From contig BA000048.1 in assembly GCA_000270325.1 (NCBI GenBank), positions 1,251,494-1,315,493 on the forward strand: DNA of 64,000 bases. The letters run 5' to 3'. Position numbers and translations under genes: made by a program. Under the pieces are notes generated by a model, which had not been told where the DNA came from, ran no database searches, and worked only from the letters and a program-made list of their open reading frames with translations. This DNA comes from Candidatus Caldarchaeum subterraneum (GTDB taxonomy: Archaea; Thermoproteota; Nitrososphaeria_A; Caldarchaeales; Caldarchaeaceae). Positions 43,435 to 50,838 of this stretch are shown piece by piece (position 1 is the first letter of the stretch; every line of letters begins with the position of its first letter).

Positions 43435-43460
43435 GACCTAATTTAGGACGAGCCTAAATT
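43424..43460. promoter_or_regulatory. Two overlapping DtxR-type operators at the metal-transport promoter
   Basis: The perfect inverted repeat AATTTAGG-ACGAG-CCTAAATT (43440-43460) matches the TTAGG/CCTAA form of DtxR and MntR sites. A second, less perfect copy (TTTAGG-CATGA-CCTAAT, 43426-43442) overlaps it, sharing CCTAATTTAGG; the centres are 16 bp apart. The CAT in its spacer is the start codon of the regulator on the minus strand. The sites overlap the likely promoter of the regulator-znuACB operon and may also affect the divergent NUDIX gene. Confidence 0.82.
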
Positions 43461-43465
43461 TAAGG

Positions 43466-43474
43466 ATAAATATA
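43466..43474 (+). promoter_or_regulatory. TATA box of the NUDIX gene
   Basis: ATAAATATA is centred 28 nt before the NUDIX ATG at 43498. It lies six bases beyond the outer operator half-site, so the regulator could influence it. Confidence 0.5.
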
Positions 43475-43497
43475 CATCAGGCAATAGCAAAACCTTC

Positions 43498-44010
43498 ATG
43501 AGGGGAAAAACGGTTTACAAGGGGAAACTTTTCGATGTCATACATGTCGTTGATGAGGTTGATGGGGTGCGGTTTGTTAAGGAAGTGGTTGTTCATCCGG
43601 GTGCTGTGGCTGTTGTCCCATTGCTGAATGAGTCGGAGCTTGTTTTGGTTGAACAGTTTAGGGCAGCTGTGGGCGAGGTGCTTGTCGAGGTTCCCGCGGG
43701 CACGCTGGAAAATGAGTCGCCCGAGGAATGTGCAGCCCGTGAGCTGGAGGAGGAGACGGGATACTCAGCCGGCTCCTTAAAGAAAATAGGTGAATTCTAC
43801 CTTGCACCAGGCTACTCCACTGAGTTGATGCACGTCTATCTCGCGAAAAACCTTAGGAAAACAGAGGGCCGCAACATGCCAGACGAGAAAATAAGCGTCA
43901 TCACCTGCGGCTTGGAGGAGGCCTTTGAAATGGTTCGGAGCGGCAGGATACGGGACGCGAAAAGCATAGCAGCCCTCTCTCTGGCGAGGATGTTCAACGA
44001 ACGGGGCTAA
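43498..44010 (+). CDS. NUDIX hydrolase (ADP-ribose pyrophosphatase-like)
   Basis: A 170-residue enzyme that hydrolyses nucleoside-diphosphate-linked compounds. The NUDIX box is complete: G-TLENE-S-PEECAARELEEETGY (about residues 64-86), with the upstream VVPLLNESELVLVEQFRAAVG and the downstream FYLAPGYSTELMHVYLAK, as in ADP-ribose pyrophosphatases. The end overlaps the convergent thiL gene by 17 bases. Confidence 0.92.
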   Translation: MRGKTVYKGKLFDVIHVVDEVDGVRFVKEVVVHPGAVAVVPLLNESELVLVEQFRAAVGEVLVEVPAGTLENESPEECAARELEEETGYSAGSLKKIGEFYLAPGYSTELMHVYLAKNLRKTEGRNMPDEKISVITCGLEEAFEMVRSGRIRDAKSIAALSLARMFNERG

Positions 44011-44962
44011 AGTGCTGCCAGCCTCTTCTCTCAACAGGCTTGCCCTGAAAATACACTCCCCGTCCTTGGTTGACAGACCCTATCCAGACAACCTCTTTCC
44101 CCAGACGCGCCAAAGCCTTCTCCACAACATCTCCCCATCCCGGCTTAACCGTGAAAACCAGCTCATATTCTTCACCGCCGTAGAAAACAGCCTCCACAGG
44201 GTCAAGATTGTTATCAACACAGTATCGCTGCGCCGAGGAGTCTAATGGTAGAGAGTCAACGATAAAGCCCACATCATTTGCTTCGCTGAGTTGGTGAAGC
44301 GACTCGGCCAACCCATCGCTGGAGTCAATGCAAGCCGAGACGCCTCCGCATGTGGCGAGAGCAACTCCTTCGTCAACGCGGGCCACAGGGCTGTAAACTG
44401 CCTCAGCCAACTCTCGTTCACAGGGCCGCGAATTCATGGCTGCGTGTAAACCTGTGAAGGTTTTGCCGAAGAGTCCCGTGGTGGCGAGCATGTCTCCCGG
44501 AGAGGCGCCGACGCGGCTGAGGAGTTTTTCGGAGGAGCCGAGTGCAGTGACAGAGATGGAGTGTGAACTGCTTTCGTTGATGTCGCCGCCCACTATCGCT
44601 GCGCCGTATTTCTTCGAGGCCTCTTGTGCACCGTTTACGAGGTCGAGGAACTCGCTGAACTCTGTGGAGGGTTTGAGGGCCAGCGATAGTAGGATGTATT
44701 TTGGCCTTGCTCCTTTTGCGGCGAGGTCGCTTACCGCTGCTGTTACAGCTTTCCAGCCCACTTGGCGGAACGTCATCCGTGGTGGAACATCTGTTTCCCA
44801 GACGAGGGTGTCTACAGATGCTACGAGCTGGCCTGTGAACCAGAAAGCCGCGGCGTCATCCCCGGGCGGCAGAAGGCCGTCCCTCGGCCAGTCAAGATGC
44901 TCCACTAAGTATTGTATCAGACGTTTTTCACCGAGCTCCGACAGCTTAGGCACATATCTCAC
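43994..44962 (-). CDS. thiL: Thiamine-monophosphate kinase
   Basis: Phosphorylates thiamine monophosphate to the active diphosphate. The family start is seen as LSELGEKRLIQYLVEHL, then PPGDDAAAFWFTGQLVASVDTLV with the conserved Asp pair, AVSDLAAKGARPKYI, VGGDINES and a later ACIDSSDGLAESLHQL. Its 322 residues are full length. It overlaps the upstream glycosyltransferase gene by four bases, so the two are translated together. Confidence 0.95.
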   Translation of the reverse strand: MRYVPKLSELGEKRLIQYLVEHLDWPRDGLLPPGDDAAAFWFTGQLVASVDTLVWETDVPPRMTFRQVGWKAVTAAVSDLAAKGARPKYILLSLALKPSTEFSEFLDLVNGAQEASKKYGAAIVGGDINESSSHSISVTALGSSEKLLSRVGASPGDMLATTGLFGKTFTGLHAAMNSRPCERELAEAVYSPVARVDEGVALATCGGVSACIDSSDGLAESLHQLSEANDVGFIVDSLPLDSSAQRYCVDNNLDPVEAVFYGGEEYELVFTVKPGWGDVVEKALARLGKEVVWIGSVNQGRGVYFQGKPVERRGWQHFSPVR

Positions 44963-45681
44963 CTCCCCATGATTCTCGCTAACAACGTCTTCATACTCCA
45001 GCGGAGGAAATTGACTATTTCTTTTTTCGAGAGTTTAGATTTGCCGGCCATCCGCGGCATAAAGACCAGGGGTATCTCGACGACTTTGTAGCCTTGGCTG
45101 AGAAGGCGGTGAAGCAGCTCTACTTGAAACACGTAGCCTTTCTCGAAAGGTTTCTCGACCAGATGTTGGACGGCTCTTTGGCTGTAGGCTCTGTAGCCCG
45201 AGGTCATGTCCCTCAGCTTCGCCCCGGTGGCCAAGCGCGCGAGGAGGTTGGCGCCCCTGCTTACTAGCATGCGGGAAAAGTCTGAAGACCATTTACCTCC
45301 CCTGATATACCGTGAAGCAACAGCCGCGTCGGCCCCATCCTCAACTGCTTTGACAAGCTCGGGAACAAGTTCAACCGGGTGGGAGCCATCGGCATCCATC
45401 GACAATATGACACGAGGGTTTAGGGTGAGAGCGATTTTGAATCCTTCATAGTAGGCGGAGCCGAGTCCTTTTTTCGCGCCTCTGTTATGCAGGATTATTC
45501 GGGGGTTTGTTTCGCTGATTTTCTTCACCACATCGGCGGTTCCGTCGGGGCTCCCGTCGTCAACAACCACCGCCCAAAGTCTAGGAAACGGCAGCTGCAT
45601 AATCTGCTGGAGAATTTTCCCTATGTTCATCGCCTCGTTGTAGGTGGGGATGACAACACAGATGTCTGCAGCTCTCTCCAT
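44959..45681 (-). CDS. DPM1-like glycosyltransferase family 2 protein
   Basis: A 240-residue GT-A enzyme like dolichyl-phosphate mannose synthase. Signatures are ICVVIPTYNEAMNIGKIL at the N-terminus, VVDDGSPDGTADVV, the DxD-type MDADGSHPVELVPELV (about residues 95-110) and the acceptor loop RYIRGGKW. No C-terminal membrane helices are present, as in the short DPM1 type. In archaea this supplies lipid-linked mannose or glucose for glycosylation of surface proteins, which would include pilins. Overlaps thiL by four bases. Confidence 0.9.
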   Translation of the reverse strand: MERAADICVVIPTYNEAMNIGKILQQIMQLPFPRLWAVVVDDGSPDGTADVVKKISETNPRIILHNRGAKKGLGSAYYEGFKIALTLNPRVILSMDADGSHPVELVPELVKAVEDGADAAVASRYIRGGKWSSDFSRMLVSRGANLLARLATGAKLRDMTSGYRAYSQRAVQHLVEKPFEKGYVFQVELLHRLLSQGYKVVEIPLVFMPRMAGKSKLSKKEIVNFLRWSMKTLLARIMGR

Positions 45682-45685
45682 ACCG

Positions 45686-46360
45686 TCAGCGGATGTATCG
45701 CCGCCGGATTTTTAAGTAAACTTCCCAAAGCTTCTCAACAAAGTTGTGAACATTAGTTGCATGTTCTCGGCCGTTTCCCATGCTGGTGTAGCGCCGAGCC
45801 TCTGCAAGTACCTCGAACTCTTCAACAGTGATGACGTCGTTAATCATAAGGTCTGTCAAGAGGTCATAGTAGTGGGACGATCTCCCCACAAGCCCCATCG
45901 AGTTGTGAAGAGTTTTGACGAGTGTTTCCGCTGCTGTGTAAGCGTTTTCCAGAGCTTTTCTGGCATCATTTTCCGCCGCGTTTTTCGCTAATCGGAGCAT
46001 CTCCTCAACAGGCGCCAGCATCTCCTCCCCTACTGTTGGCTTTTTTGGCTCAACTTCTCGAATCGATAAAATGGTTTTGTAGGCCGTGTTCAGCTTGATG
46101 AGCCGCTCCTCATACAGCCTCCTCACCTGTGGAGATGCGTCTTGGGGGAGGGTGTCGGGATGATACCGTTTCACAAGCGAGCGGTAGGTTTTCTTTATCT
46201 CGTCAAGCGGGTCGTCTGGGTTTACGCCGAGAACCGAGAAAGGCCACTCCGAGGCCCTGTTTCTGTCGCTGCGTGTTCGCTGTAGGCTGTAGGCGATTAG
46301 GGCTGCAGTTGCTCCTGTCAGGGCTAAGGCGAAGGCCTCGAGAGGCGTCATCGGGGGCAA
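45686..46360 (-). CDS. Membrane-anchored J-domain protein
   Basis: A 224-residue protein with a hydrophobic helix at residues 8-24 followed by a J domain (about residues 40-105): PFSVLGVNPDDPLDEIKKTYR, SLVKRYHPDTLP with the HPD tripeptide that stimulates Hsp70 ATPase, and LIKLNTAYKTIL. The C-terminal 120 residues are helical and acidic. The position right before the DPM-like glycosyltransferase gene (five bases between) suggests a co-transcribed membrane function. An Hsp70 partner is not in the window; J domain without Gly/Phe region or zinc domain is type III-like. Confidence 0.85.
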   Translation of the reverse strand: MPPMTPLEAFALALTGATAALIAYSLQRTRSDRNRASEWPFSVLGVNPDDPLDEIKKTYRSLVKRYHPDTLPQDASPQVRRLYEERLIKLNTAYKTILSIREVEPKKPTVGEEMLAPVEEMLRLAKNAAENDARKALENAYTAAETLVKTLHNSMGLVGRSSHYYDLLTDLMINDVITVEEFEVLAEARRYTSMGNGREHATNVHNFVEKLWEVYLKIRRRYIR

Positions 46361-46384
46361 GGTGATGAAGAATTGAGGATGTTT

Positions 46385-46810
46385 TTACGTTTTTGCCCTC
46401 GAATTATCTAAAATGGTTTTGAGTAATTTTTCGTCCAGAGGAACAGCCCTCCCCGTCTCAAGGTCAACCATTACATAGGTGATGTAGCCGTGGGCCAACA
46501 GGCTTCCCCACGGGTCTCTTAGGTTGAAAAAGACTTTTAGAGATTTGTTCCCGGGCTCGGACGAGGCTATCTCCACCTCCACCTCGTCATCGTAGCCAGA
46601 AGGCTTCTCTATCCTGCAGTGATACTCACCTATCACGAGGGTTGAGTTCAACAGAGTGTTCCCTGTTTTGAGCCGTCCCTGAGGGTCGAAGACTATTCCA
46701 CGGCTGCGTAGACGCTCTATGAACGCTATGTCAAACCATCTCACGTAGGATGGGAAGTAGACGCGTCCAGTGGAGTCGGTGTCCTGAAACCCTACCCTGA
46801 ACCTTGTCAT
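46385..46810 (-). CDS. Hotdog-fold acyl-CoA thioesterase (4HBT/YbgC type)
   Basis: A 141-residue hotdog protein. The active-site region is VGFQDTDSTGRVYFPSYVRW (residues 6-25), with the catalytic aspartate in DTDSTG and the conserved FPSY, as in 4-hydroxybenzoyl-CoA thioesterase and YbgC. It is the last gene of an acyl-CoA cluster and overlaps the DUF35 gene by four bases. Substrate is not readable. Confidence 0.85.
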   Translation of the reverse strand: MTRFRVGFQDTDSTGRVYFPSYVRWFDIAFIERLRSRGIVFDPQGRLKTGNTLLNSTLVIGEYHCRIEKPSGYDDEVEVEIASSEPGNKSLKVFFNLRDPWGSLLAHGYITYVMVDLETGRAVPLDEKLLKTILDNSRAKT

Positions 46811-47220
46811 GAGACCGGTGAAAAACTGTAGAGAGTTATCTCCGGCGTGGCTTCCATGAACCTTGCCTCAACCCTCTGTCCAACTCTGACCTGCTCAGGC
46901 GCAGCCTCAACACGTGCATAAATTCTCACACCCTCGTCCAAATCCACCTCAGCCACCACGAAGGGTATGTCACGCTGAAAGTCAGGCGAGTTGGCCACAA
47001 CCCTGCGTATCACGGTGAAAGAATGTATCGTGCCTTTTCCAGAGGACTTTATCCAACCGAGGTCTAGCGAACCGCATGCGGTGCAGGAAGGTCTCGGATA
47101 CCACTGCCTATGCCCGCATTTTCTACACTGTTGAATCATTAGTTCACCGTTTTTCGCGGCCTTCCAGAAATCCTGTGTGTACTCGGTTACCTGTGGAAGT
47201 GGGCGTTTGTATTCACTCAC
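46807..47220 (-). CDS. DUF35 zinc-ribbon/OB-fold acyl-CoA-associated protein
   Basis: A 137-residue protein with a rubredoxin-like zinc ribbon (CRKCGHRQWYPRPSCTACGS, about residues 34-53) followed by an OB fold (GKGTIHSFTVIRRVV onward). DUF35 proteins pair with thiolases or thiolase-like proteins and shuttle acyl-CoA or form the active complex. It sits between a thiolase-like gene (two bases away) and a thioesterase gene, exactly the context of the Ltp2-DUF35 and thiolase-DUF35 complexes. Confidence 0.92.
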   Translation of the reverse strand: MSEYKRPLPQVTEYTQDFWKAAKNGELMIQQCRKCGHRQWYPRPSCTACGSLDLGWIKSSGKGTIHSFTVIRRVVANSPDFQRDIPFVVAEVDLDEGVRIYARVEAAPEQVRVGQRVEARFMEATPEITLYSFSPVS

Positions 47221-47222
47221 CG

Positions 47223-48404
47223 CTATTCACCTCCAAAGACTATGGCGTAGTTGTTGATGAATGTTCCGCCGTGTTCCAACGCTCCCACAGCTGTTACAAG
47301 CGAGTATCTTAGGTCCTTTACCTGTCTTTCACCAGCTTCTCCTCTCTGTTGCCGCACGGCCTCGACAAGATGATGCATCCCACCAGCCATGCCCGCCTGT
47401 CCGTATGAGAGGAGGCCGCCGCCAGTGTTCAAAGGTAGGTGTCCCTTGTAGGTGATGTCTGTTTCCTCGAGGAATTTTCCAGCTTTTCCTTTTTCGCAGA
47501 AACCTGCGTCCTCCAGCTGCATTATCACGACGGGTGTGTAGTCGTCGTAGGCGTTGAACAGCCCGATATCTCTCTGTTTGGTTCCACTCATCTCCAAAGC
47601 TTGTTTGACAGCGTTTTTGACTCCAGTCGTCGTGATGTCTTTGAGGCTGTTGGGTGCGTCGAGGTTGTGCCATGAGCCGAAGCCGGCCACTTTAACAGGT
47701 TTGTCCGTGACTTTTTTCGCCACCGTGTCTCGTGAAAGGAGGAGGGCGAAGCCGCCGTTCACGAATGGGCAGATGTCGAGCATCCGCAACGGGTCGGAGA
47801 TGAGCGGCGAATTGAGATACTCATCCATCTTCAAGGGTGTGCGGAAGTATGCGTTGGGGTTCTTGGATGCGTTTTCTCTCTGCGAGACTGAGATTTTGCC
47901 GTAGTGTTCGGGTTTGTAGCCGTATTGATGGATTTGGCGCTGCATCATCATAGCGGCCATGCTGTTGGGCCCCATCATTCCCACGGGCATGAGGTAGTCG
48001 AGCTCATAACGCCAGGTTAGGGCAGCCTCTCCAGTGATGTTCATGGGGGTGTCTGCGCCGAGGATGAGGAAATGGTCGACGTATCCAGCCTGTATCGCTA
48101 ACGCACCAGCAACAAGCAAAGCGGCTCCATTAGCTCCTCCATGGTCTCCCCGCAGCAGCAGCCGAGGCTCTAGTCCAAGGTTTTGAACAACCTCAGCCGA
48201 CCAAATCTCTGCACGCGGATACGCCGAACCCGTCACACCCACGCCAATCCCCCTGAGGTCATTTAGGGATAGGCCCGTCTGCTGAAGAACCATGCTTAGC
48301 GCCCATGCATAATACTGCTCAATCGTTAGCCTCTTCTCACCTTTGTCAACCCGTGCCCTGCTTAGCGGTGTCTCCGCATAAGCCGTAACATATGTTTTGG
48401 TCAT
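47223..48404 (-). CDS. Thiolase-like protein lacking catalytic Cys and His (Ltp2-like retro-aldolase candidate)
   Basis: A 393-residue thiolase-fold protein of the SCP-x/lipid-transfer type. In true thiolases the nucleophilic cysteine lies in ACASG; the same place here is RGDHGGANGAALLVAGAL, with glycine. The GHP histidine position near the C-terminus reads SYGQAGMAGG and the last CxG motif reads GALEHGGTF. A conserved FNAYDDYTPV offers tyrosines. Ltp2-type proteins have the same losses and act as retro-aldolases with a DUF35 partner, using tyrosines. DUF35 follows after two bases here. A carbon-carbon lyase in a sterol, cyclic or branched acyl-CoA pathway is inferred; a ketothiolase activity is unlikely. 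Confidence 0.82.
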   Translation of the reverse strand: MTKTYVTAYAETPLSRARVDKGEKRLTIEQYYAWALSMVLQQTGLSLNDLRGIGVGVTGSAYPRAEIWSAEVVQNLGLEPRLLLRGDHGGANGAALLVAGALAIQAGYVDHFLILGADTPMNITGEAALTWRYELDYLMPVGMMGPNSMAAMMMQRQIHQYGYKPEHYGKISVSQRENASKNPNAYFRTPLKMDEYLNSPLISDPLRMLDICPFVNGGFALLLSRDTVAKKVTDKPVKVAGFGSWHNLDAPNSLKDITTTGVKNAVKQALEMSGTKQRDIGLFNAYDDYTPVVIMQLEDAGFCEKGKAGKFLEETDITYKGHLPLNTGGGLLSYGQAGMAGGMHHLVEAVRQQRGEAGERQVKDLRYSLVTAVGALEHGGTFINNYAIVFGGE

Positions 48405-48428
48405 GCATTCTCACCCATAGAGGTTAAT

Positions 48429-50807
48429 TTATTGGTTGCGAGGATTTTTCTGAAGAATTTTCTGCAGCTGCTCGGGCTTGATGTGTGAAGAGGCTATCTC
48501 GGTTTGGACAGCGTCCTCGACAGCGGCCACTATCGCGGGAATCGGTGCACCACAACCCTCGCCAACACCCTTCGCTCCAAGAGGAGTGAAAGGCGAAGGT
48601 ATCATAAGCCTCTCCATCTTGAACATGGGAATTTCGACGGCCGTCGGGGCAAGATAATCCGAGAAATTGGATGTAAGCAGCACCCCGTCCTCGTTGTATT
48701 CAAAATTCTCGTAGAGAACCGCGCCGATGCCGTGGTAGGCTGCTCCGTGAACCTGTCCATCGACTATCGCGGGGTTAATGACGCGGCCGCAGTCGTCGAC
48801 TATGGCGTAGTCGAGGATTTTGACTCTACCTGTCTCGGGGTCGACTTCGACGACGACGGCGTGTGCCTGGTAGGAGTAGGTTAGGGTGAGGTTGCCGACT
48901 TTGTTTTCATCGGGGGGCTGGAAAGGTGGGCTGAAGACTGCGTGCGCTGTTAGGCCCGGCTCCATTCCTTCGGGCAGCTCAAAGGGGTTGGCGTACGCTG
49001 TCCTCGCAATTCTCTTGAAAGACACTTTCCTCTCCGGTGCGTCCCTGACATAGGCCACTCCACCCTGCACGACGATGTCCTCCTTCCGCGCTTCGAGAAT
49101 CTTAGCCGCAATAGCCGCAACCATGTCCTTAAGCCTCTGAGCAGCCATGTAAATCGCAACCATTCCTGTGCCAGCAAACCTGCTAGCATATGTTCCTGAA
49201 TGCAGTGTGTAGGGGTGGGAGCCTGAGTCAAAACCGGTTGCGACGGTGATGTCCTCGTAGTCTATGCCTAGGACGTCTGCGACTATCTGTGATGCGATGG
49301 TTTCATGTGACTGGCCCTGTGGAATTGTGCCGAGCTTGACGAGGATTTTTCCGTCGGGTGTCATCTGAACTGTGGCGGCTTCGCTTGTGCCGACGTTGGG
49401 GAGTGAGGGGTTAAGCATCCTCACCTGCCCAAAGTTGGCTGCACCCGAGTCAATCGTCACACCTACGCCGACTCCTATGTATCTGCCCTCGGTCCTCAAC
49501 TGCTTCTGCCTCCTTCTCCACCCCCAGTAATCCACCATCTCCGCGGCTTTTTCAAGAGCGCCTATGTAGTCTCCGCCGTCGTAGACACAGCCGTTCAAGG
49601 TGCGGTAAGGCTGCATATCACGCGTCACGTAGTTTATTCTCCTCACCTCGACAGGGTCCTTGCCTAGTTCGCGGGCAATTTTGTCCAGAACACGTTCAAT
49701 CATAAACTGGTGAGGCGCTCTGGAGAAGCCTCTGTTGGGGCCGGCGGGGCACTTGTTTGTGAAAACAGCGTACATCCGTTGTCGGAGATGCTTGAATTTG
49801 CAGCAGCCTGATGCTACTTGGGCCCAGACAGTCAGCCCAGCCGGTTCATGTCGCGCATAGGCACCTATGTCGTCAACTGTTACGACGTTTAGCCCCAGAA
49901 GTGTGCCATCGTTTTTCACAGCAGCCTCGACGTTAAAGTGTCTATCGGCTCCATGGGAACTGGCCATCATATGCTCTGACCTTGTCTCTATCCATTTGAC
50001 CGGTCTTCCGACCAGTTTTGATAAAGCGGCGACCAGAACCATGTAGGTGTAGTTGGTGATTTTGACGCCGAACCCTCCTCCGATGTCTTGCGTGATTATT
50101 CTCACGTGTGTGATGTCTGTGTCGAGGGCCCTTAGGATGGATGGTGAGAGGAACATGGGCATCTGGTTGTTGCAGTAGATTGTGTAGCCGTCTTTCTCGT
50201 CGTAGGATGCGAGGACAGCGTTTGGCTCGAGTGGTGTGGAGCTGAAGCGGTGGAAGACGAGGCTTGTGCGGATGATGCGGTCAGCTTGAGCTGCTGCGCT
50301 ATCGTAGTCGCCGTAGTTGTAGTCAACCATGGCCGCGATGTTTGTGCCCGCCTCCTCGTGGATAAGCGGGCCTTCCCCGCTCAGCACCTTCAGCGGGTTG
50401 ACAACAGGCTCAAGAGGCTCATACTCAACATCGATGAGCTCCACAGCGTCACGGGCCTGATAAGCGTTCTCAGCGACAACCGCTGCAACCGGTTCACCGA
50501 CAAACCTCACCTTCTTCACTGCCATCGAGTAGTCGACAACCTTGGATGCAGGCGGCACCGTTAGCTGGGGGAAAGGCTTGGTGACGGACGCTATGTCCGC
50601 CCCCGTAAAAACTCCCAGCACACCCTCAGCCTTCGCAGCACGTGAAACATCAAGCGATTTAATCAGGGCATGCGGATAAGGCGAGCGGAGAAAAGAGACA
50701 TAAGCCATGCGCGGCAAAACAACATCGTCGACAAACCTTCCGCGGCCCCTAACATGTCTCAGCCCCTCTTTGGTCTTAACAGGAGAGCCAACAACTTGGA
50801 AATTCAT
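48429..50807 (-). CDS. Xanthine dehydrogenase-family molybdopterin-binding catalytic subunit
   Basis: Large subunit of a molybdenum hydroxylase (aldehyde oxidase/xanthine dehydrogenase family), about 790 residues. N-terminal FVDDVVLPRMAYVSFLRSPYPH, FRFVGEPVAAVVA-like VRFVGEPVAAVVAENAYQARD, cofactor-binding QDIGGGFGVKITNYTYM and C-terminal LGAKGVGEGCGAPIPA with the catalytic glutamate are all seen. The active-site loop reads CPAGPNRGFSRAPHQFM and is not the AYxCSFR of carbon-monoxide dehydrogenase form I, nor the common form II AYRGAGR. No FAD or iron-sulfur subunit gene is near, so partners lie elsewhere. ATG 50807 is chosen because a TATA-like element (50828-50837) is 25 nt upstream; ATG 50822 is possible. 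Confidence 0.9.
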   Translation of the reverse strand: MNFQVVGSPVKTKEGLRHVRGRGRFVDDVVLPRMAYVSFLRSPYPHALIKSLDVSRAAKAEGVLGVFTGADIASVTKPFPQLTVPPASKVVDYSMAVKKVRFVGEPVAAVVAENAYQARDAVELIDVEYEPLEPVVNPLKVLSGEGPLIHEEAGTNIAAMVDYNYGDYDSAAAQADRIIRTSLVFHRFSSTPLEPNAVLASYDEKDGYTIYCNNQMPMFLSPSILRALDTDITHVRIITQDIGGGFGVKITNYTYMVLVAALSKLVGRPVKWIETRSEHMMASSHGADRHFNVEAAVKNDGTLLGLNVVTVDDIGAYARHEPAGLTVWAQVASGCCKFKHLRQRMYAVFTNKCPAGPNRGFSRAPHQFMIERVLDKIARELGKDPVEVRRINYVTRDMQPYRTLNGCVYDGGDYIGALEKAAEMVDYWGWRRRQKQLRTEGRYIGVGVGVTIDSGAANFGQVRMLNPSLPNVGTSEAATVQMTPDGKILVKLGTIPQGQSHETIASQIVADVLGIDYEDITVATGFDSGSHPYTLHSGTYASRFAGTGMVAIYMAAQRLKDMVAAIAAKILEARKEDIVVQGGVAYVRDAPERKVSFKRIARTAYANPFELPEGMEPGLTAHAVFSPPFQPPDENKVGNLTLTYSYQAHAVVVEVDPETGRVKILDYAIVDDCGRVINPAIVDGQVHGAAYHGIGAVLYENFEYNEDGVLLTSNFSDYLAPTAVEIPMFKMERLMIPSPFTPLGAKGVGEGCGAPIPAIVAAVEDAVQTEIASSHIKPEQLQKILQKNPRNQ

Positions 50808-50827
50808 CAGAAAAACATGCATGAATC

Positions 50828-50837
50828 AATTATTAAA
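50828..50837 (-). promoter_or_regulatory. TATA-like element before the Mo-hydroxylase gene
   Basis: TTTAATAATT in the short gap after the acyl-CoA dehydrogenase gene is about 25 nt before the ATG at 50807 on the minus strand. It allows separate transcription of the Mo-hydroxylase and downstream genes. Confidence 0.4.
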
Positions 50838-50838
50838 G

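Noticed and set aside
48429..50807. Carbon-monoxide dehydrogenase large subunit (CoxL)
   Set aside because: The active-site loop is neither the form I AYxCSFR nor form II AYRGAGR, and no coxM or coxS is nearby.
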